Assembly (NCBI GenBank): GCA_030617005.1
Contig: JAUWWH010000035.1
Coordinates: forward strand, 1-7,556
Direction: 5' to 3'
DNA from: Candidatus Bathyarchaeota archaeon
Lineage (GTDB): Archaea; Thermoproteota; Bathyarchaeia; RBG-16-48-13; GCA-020355125
Length of the DNA: 7,556 nucleotides
A program made the translations under genes and the position numbers. Positions within the stretch are counted from its first letter, which is position 1, and each line of letters starts with the position of its first letter. Shown here piece after piece: positions 6,607 to 7,556 of this stretch. Below the pieces are notes generated by a model. It was not told the origin of the DNA, did no database searches, and saw nothing but the letters and a program-made list of their open reading frames with translations.

Positions 6607-6707
6607 ATGTCAGTAGAAGAAAATAAGACTCTCGTCGGTCGTTTGGTTGGGGGGTCTGGAGTACTCCTGTGAATCTTTCTGTAATAGAAAAACTTGATAC
6701 CATTTAA
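6607..6707 (+). pseudogene. Frame-shifted 5' fragment of a probable SnoaL-like (NTF2-fold) protein
   Basis: The frame from the ATG at 6607 reads MSVEENKTLVGRLVGGSGVL and hits TGA at 6670-6672. The frame one base back continues PVNLSVIEKLDTI to TAA at 6705-6707. Joined, this matches the typical SnoaL-like/ester-cyclase N-terminus, remembered as 'MS.EENK.LVRR...VWN.GNLSVIDEL'. The gap between LV and NLSVI is 23 bases, against about 21 expected for seven residues, so a small frame-shifting indel explains the break. GTGA (6598-6601) sits five bases before the ATG and a TATA-like run lies upstream, so it once looked like a normal gene start. The rest of the ~130-residue fold is not seen; instead the minus-strand integrase remnant begins 57 bases on. 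The family call rests on a short motif. Confidence 0.42.
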
Positions 6708-6763
6708 GTTTTCGATTTTCTTTATATAAAATTTTGAAGGTTTTTTTCAAGTTTCCAAGTCTT

Positions 6764-7218
6764 TCACCATCTCTTTGGGAACTTGGATTTTTTTTCTCCT
6801 CTTTCAATGAGTTTCTCTTTTAATGTTTTCTCAATCGCAAATAGGTGCTCACAATTATTCTTATATGGTTCACGCAGATTCTCAAGTGGTATATTCAAGT
6901 AATCGCGTTTATGCGGTCCTATAGTGTGACCATGAAGAATTCAATGAAGTTACCTTCTATCTTGCCTATTAAACGCGATCTGAAAGTAGTCCTCAAACTG
7001 TAAGGACGGCTTGGATTGAAGCCTTTCTCATGTTTTCTAATAAACGATCAGGTTTTCATAAATTCTCAGAATTTAATGTGTATTGTTCCTGTGGTAAGCC
7101 TTCCAGTGTCTAAACCTGACATTGCAAAAGTGGAGAATCACCCATTTTTTGTGTTTGCAAATAAATCTGAGATTTCTGATCAAATCCTAGTCAAAAAACG
7201 GTTTAAAGACGGGTTGAA
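6764..7218 (-). pseudogene. Decayed tyrosine recombinase (phage/Xer-type integrase), catalytic domain
   Basis: Read from 7218 down, the minus strand gives FNPSLNRFLTRI, stop, SEISDLFANTKNG, stop, FSTFAMSGLDTGRLTTG, then two more stops, FNPSRPYSLRTTFRSRL, GNFIEFFM, a -1 frameshift at 6931, and GHTIGPHKRDYLNIPLENLR. It continues to KKSKFPKRW and TGA at 6764-6766. This is the integrase catalytic domain: box I 'SGLxTGxL', box II 'YSLR' (normally HxLR; the His appears changed to Tyr), then MGH and Y. Arg (6991-6993) to His (6926-6928) is 22 residues and His to Tyr (6899-6901) is 9, against 23 and 9 in XerD. The in-frame stops are all TGA (7180-7182, 7138-7140, 7066-7068, 7048-7050). Box I to box II is only ~38 residues, about 60 fewer than XerD, so an internal piece including the beta-hairpin Lys is gone. 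The N-terminal core-binding domain is not recognisable. In a live state it would have integrated or excised a mobile element. Confidence 0.82.
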
Positions 7219-7219
7219 T

Positions 7220-7227
7220 GGAGGTGA
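7220..7227 (+). promoter_or_regulatory. Strong Shine-Dalgarno-like GGAGGTGA
   Basis: GGAGGTGA ends five bases before the ATG at 7233 and is complementary to the conserved 3' end of archaeal 16S rRNA. The same bases on the other strand encode Ser-Pro-Pro at the upstream edge of the integrase remnant, so the match may be incidental. Confidence 0.35.
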
Positions 7228-7232
7228 ATAAA

Positions 7233-7319
7233 ATGTTCAGTGATCATTTTTACACATTTTATCACCATGTTGAAATCCAACTTGAGAAAAAACCCATAAC
7301 TTGGTACAAAAATGATTAA
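7233..7319 (+). CDS. Possible 28-codon small protein gene
   Basis: The ATG at 7233 follows an ideal Shine-Dalgarno at 5-base spacing. The product starts MFSDHFYTFYHHVEIQLEKK and ends PITWYKND: His/Tyr/Phe-rich at first, then charged, with no signal peptide or membrane segment. After the TAA the frame stays open for eleven more codons (NHQDSEKRVRPF) before TGA, so it could also be the broken start of a longer gene. No promoter is evident directly upstream. I recognise no family. The ribosome binding site is the only real support. Confidence 0.3.
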   Translation: MFSDHFYTFYHHVEIQLEKKPITWYKND

Positions 7320-7388
7320 AATCATCAAGACTCTGAAAAAAGAGTAAGACCATTCTGAATGGAATAGTAGTAACTATCTTCAGTATGT

Positions 7389-7396
7389 ATTTATAT
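7389..7396 (+). promoter_or_regulatory. TATA box of the secreted-protein gene at 7441
   Basis: ATTTATAT is a good archaeal TATA box ending 44 bases before the ATG at 7441, giving a predicted start near 7420 and a leader of about 20 bases that includes the Shine-Dalgarno. Confidence 0.5.
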
Positions 7397-7428
7397 CCTA
7401 GTTCTTCGATATAGACAAGTAAAATAAT

Positions 7429-7435
7429 AGGTGAG
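7429..7435 (+). promoter_or_regulatory. Shine-Dalgarno AGGTGAG for the gene at 7441
   Basis: This canonical archaeal GGTGA-type site lies five bases before the ATG. Together with the TATA box and the signal peptide it fixes the start of the partial gene at the right edge. Confidence 0.65.
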
Positions 7436-7440
7436 AAAAA

Positions 7441-7556
7441 ATGTTTCACACAATTGAAGTTAAAAGAAGAGGTTTAACGGGAGCATTAATGCTGACTGCA
7501 ATTCTATTGACGTTCGCATTCACGATCACATCGGCCTCAGCGGTACTTCTTGATAC
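7441..7556 (+). CDS. Secreted protein, 3' partial (signal peptide only)
   Basis: The first 38 codons of a gene that runs off the window. The product begins MFHTIEVKRRGLTGAL, with a basic n-region (KRR, 8-10), continues with a hydrophobic core at about 12-29 (LMLTAILLTFAFTI, 16-29), and has a likely signal peptidase I site after SASA (34) before VLLD. It is therefore exported by the Sec route. The family cannot be told from this much. It has its own TATA box (7389-7396) and a textbook Shine-Dalgarno (7429-7435), unlike the weakly led genes to the left, so it probably marks the first intact gene beyond the decayed island. Confidence 0.72.
   Translation, partial: MFHTIEVKRRGLTGALMLTAILLTFAFTITSASAVLLD

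Noticed and set aside
6610..6807. Minus-strand 65-codon ORF (MKEEKKNPSSQRDGE...)
   Set aside because: It overlaps the SnoaL-like fragment and the 3' end of the integrase remnant in other frames. The composition is low-complexity (Lys/Asn), with no family resemblance.
7016..7231. Plus-strand 71-codon ORF ending just at the GGAGGTGA
   Set aside because: It is antisense to the integrase remnant, whose catalytic motifs and spacing are far better evidence. The peptide matches no family I know, and its open frame follows from the opposite-strand coding.
7330..7345. Hairpin ACTCT-GAAAAA-AGAGT as a terminator
   Set aside because: The stem is only five bases and no T-tract follows on the plus strand; not convincing.
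7237..7449. Minus-strand 70-codon ORF starting opposite the secreted-protein start
   Set aside because: It would run through the TATA box and Shine-Dalgarno of the gene at 7441, has no start signal of its own, and has no recognisable similarity.
1..7556. CRISPR array, rRNA, complete insertion sequence or toxin-antitoxin pair
   Set aside because: I saw no regularly spaced repeats, no rRNA-like conserved blocks, no transposase with terminal inverted repeats, and no antitoxin/toxin gene pair.

Overview
This window is most likely a piece of the chromosome of an uncultured archaeon. The evidence is a stand-alone CDC48/VAT-type N-domain protein, archaeal-style TATA boxes about 25-50 bases upstream of several starts, short or nearly absent leaders, and one clear GGTGA ribosome binding site. 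The sequence is moderately AT-rich. A TACK- or Asgard-type lineage would fit, but nothing here fixes the taxon.

Layout. At the left edge is the 3' part of an M29-family aminopeptidase gene (+), whose true start lies outside the window. It converges on a minus-strand gene for a CDC48 N-domain protein that has no ATPase domain and carries a C-terminal helical tail resembling a ribbon-helix-helix. Next, also on the minus strand but 255 bases away and with its own promoter, is a TrkH-type potassium channel subunit. It is divergent from a plus-strand gene for a secreted, probably beta-rich protein of unknown function. After a 305-base gap holding a possible small ORF comes a complete non-hydrolysing UDP-GlcNAc 2-epimerase, which appears to start at TTG. 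The window ends inside a second secreted-protein gene, of which only the signal peptide is present.

The stretch from about 6250 to 7440 looks empty to simple ORF calling but reads as a gene graveyard. It holds (i) a broken 5' ORF fragment at 6400; (ii) the first ~33 codons of a probable SnoaL-like/NTF2-fold protein, disrupted by a frameshift; (iii) on the minus strand, a strongly decayed tyrosine recombinase (phage/Xer-type integrase) that keeps the C-terminal catalytic R...H...Y spacing but has four in-frame TGA stops, a -1 frameshift and an internal deletion; and (iv) a 28-codon ORF behind a near-perfect GGAGGTGA. I read this as the scar of an integrated element.

The intact genes do not form one pathway. 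Aminopeptidase and CDC48-N relate loosely to protein turnover, TrkH to potassium homeostasis, and the epimerase to surface-glycan precursor supply (UDP-ManNAc). The two signal-peptide proteins are possible clients of such glycosylation. Most genes appear to be transcribed singly. I found no rRNA, tRNA, CRISPR array or complete insertion sequence, and no convincing new multi-gene system. The most unusual items are the CDC48-N/RHH-like protein and the hidden integrase and SnoaL-like remnants.
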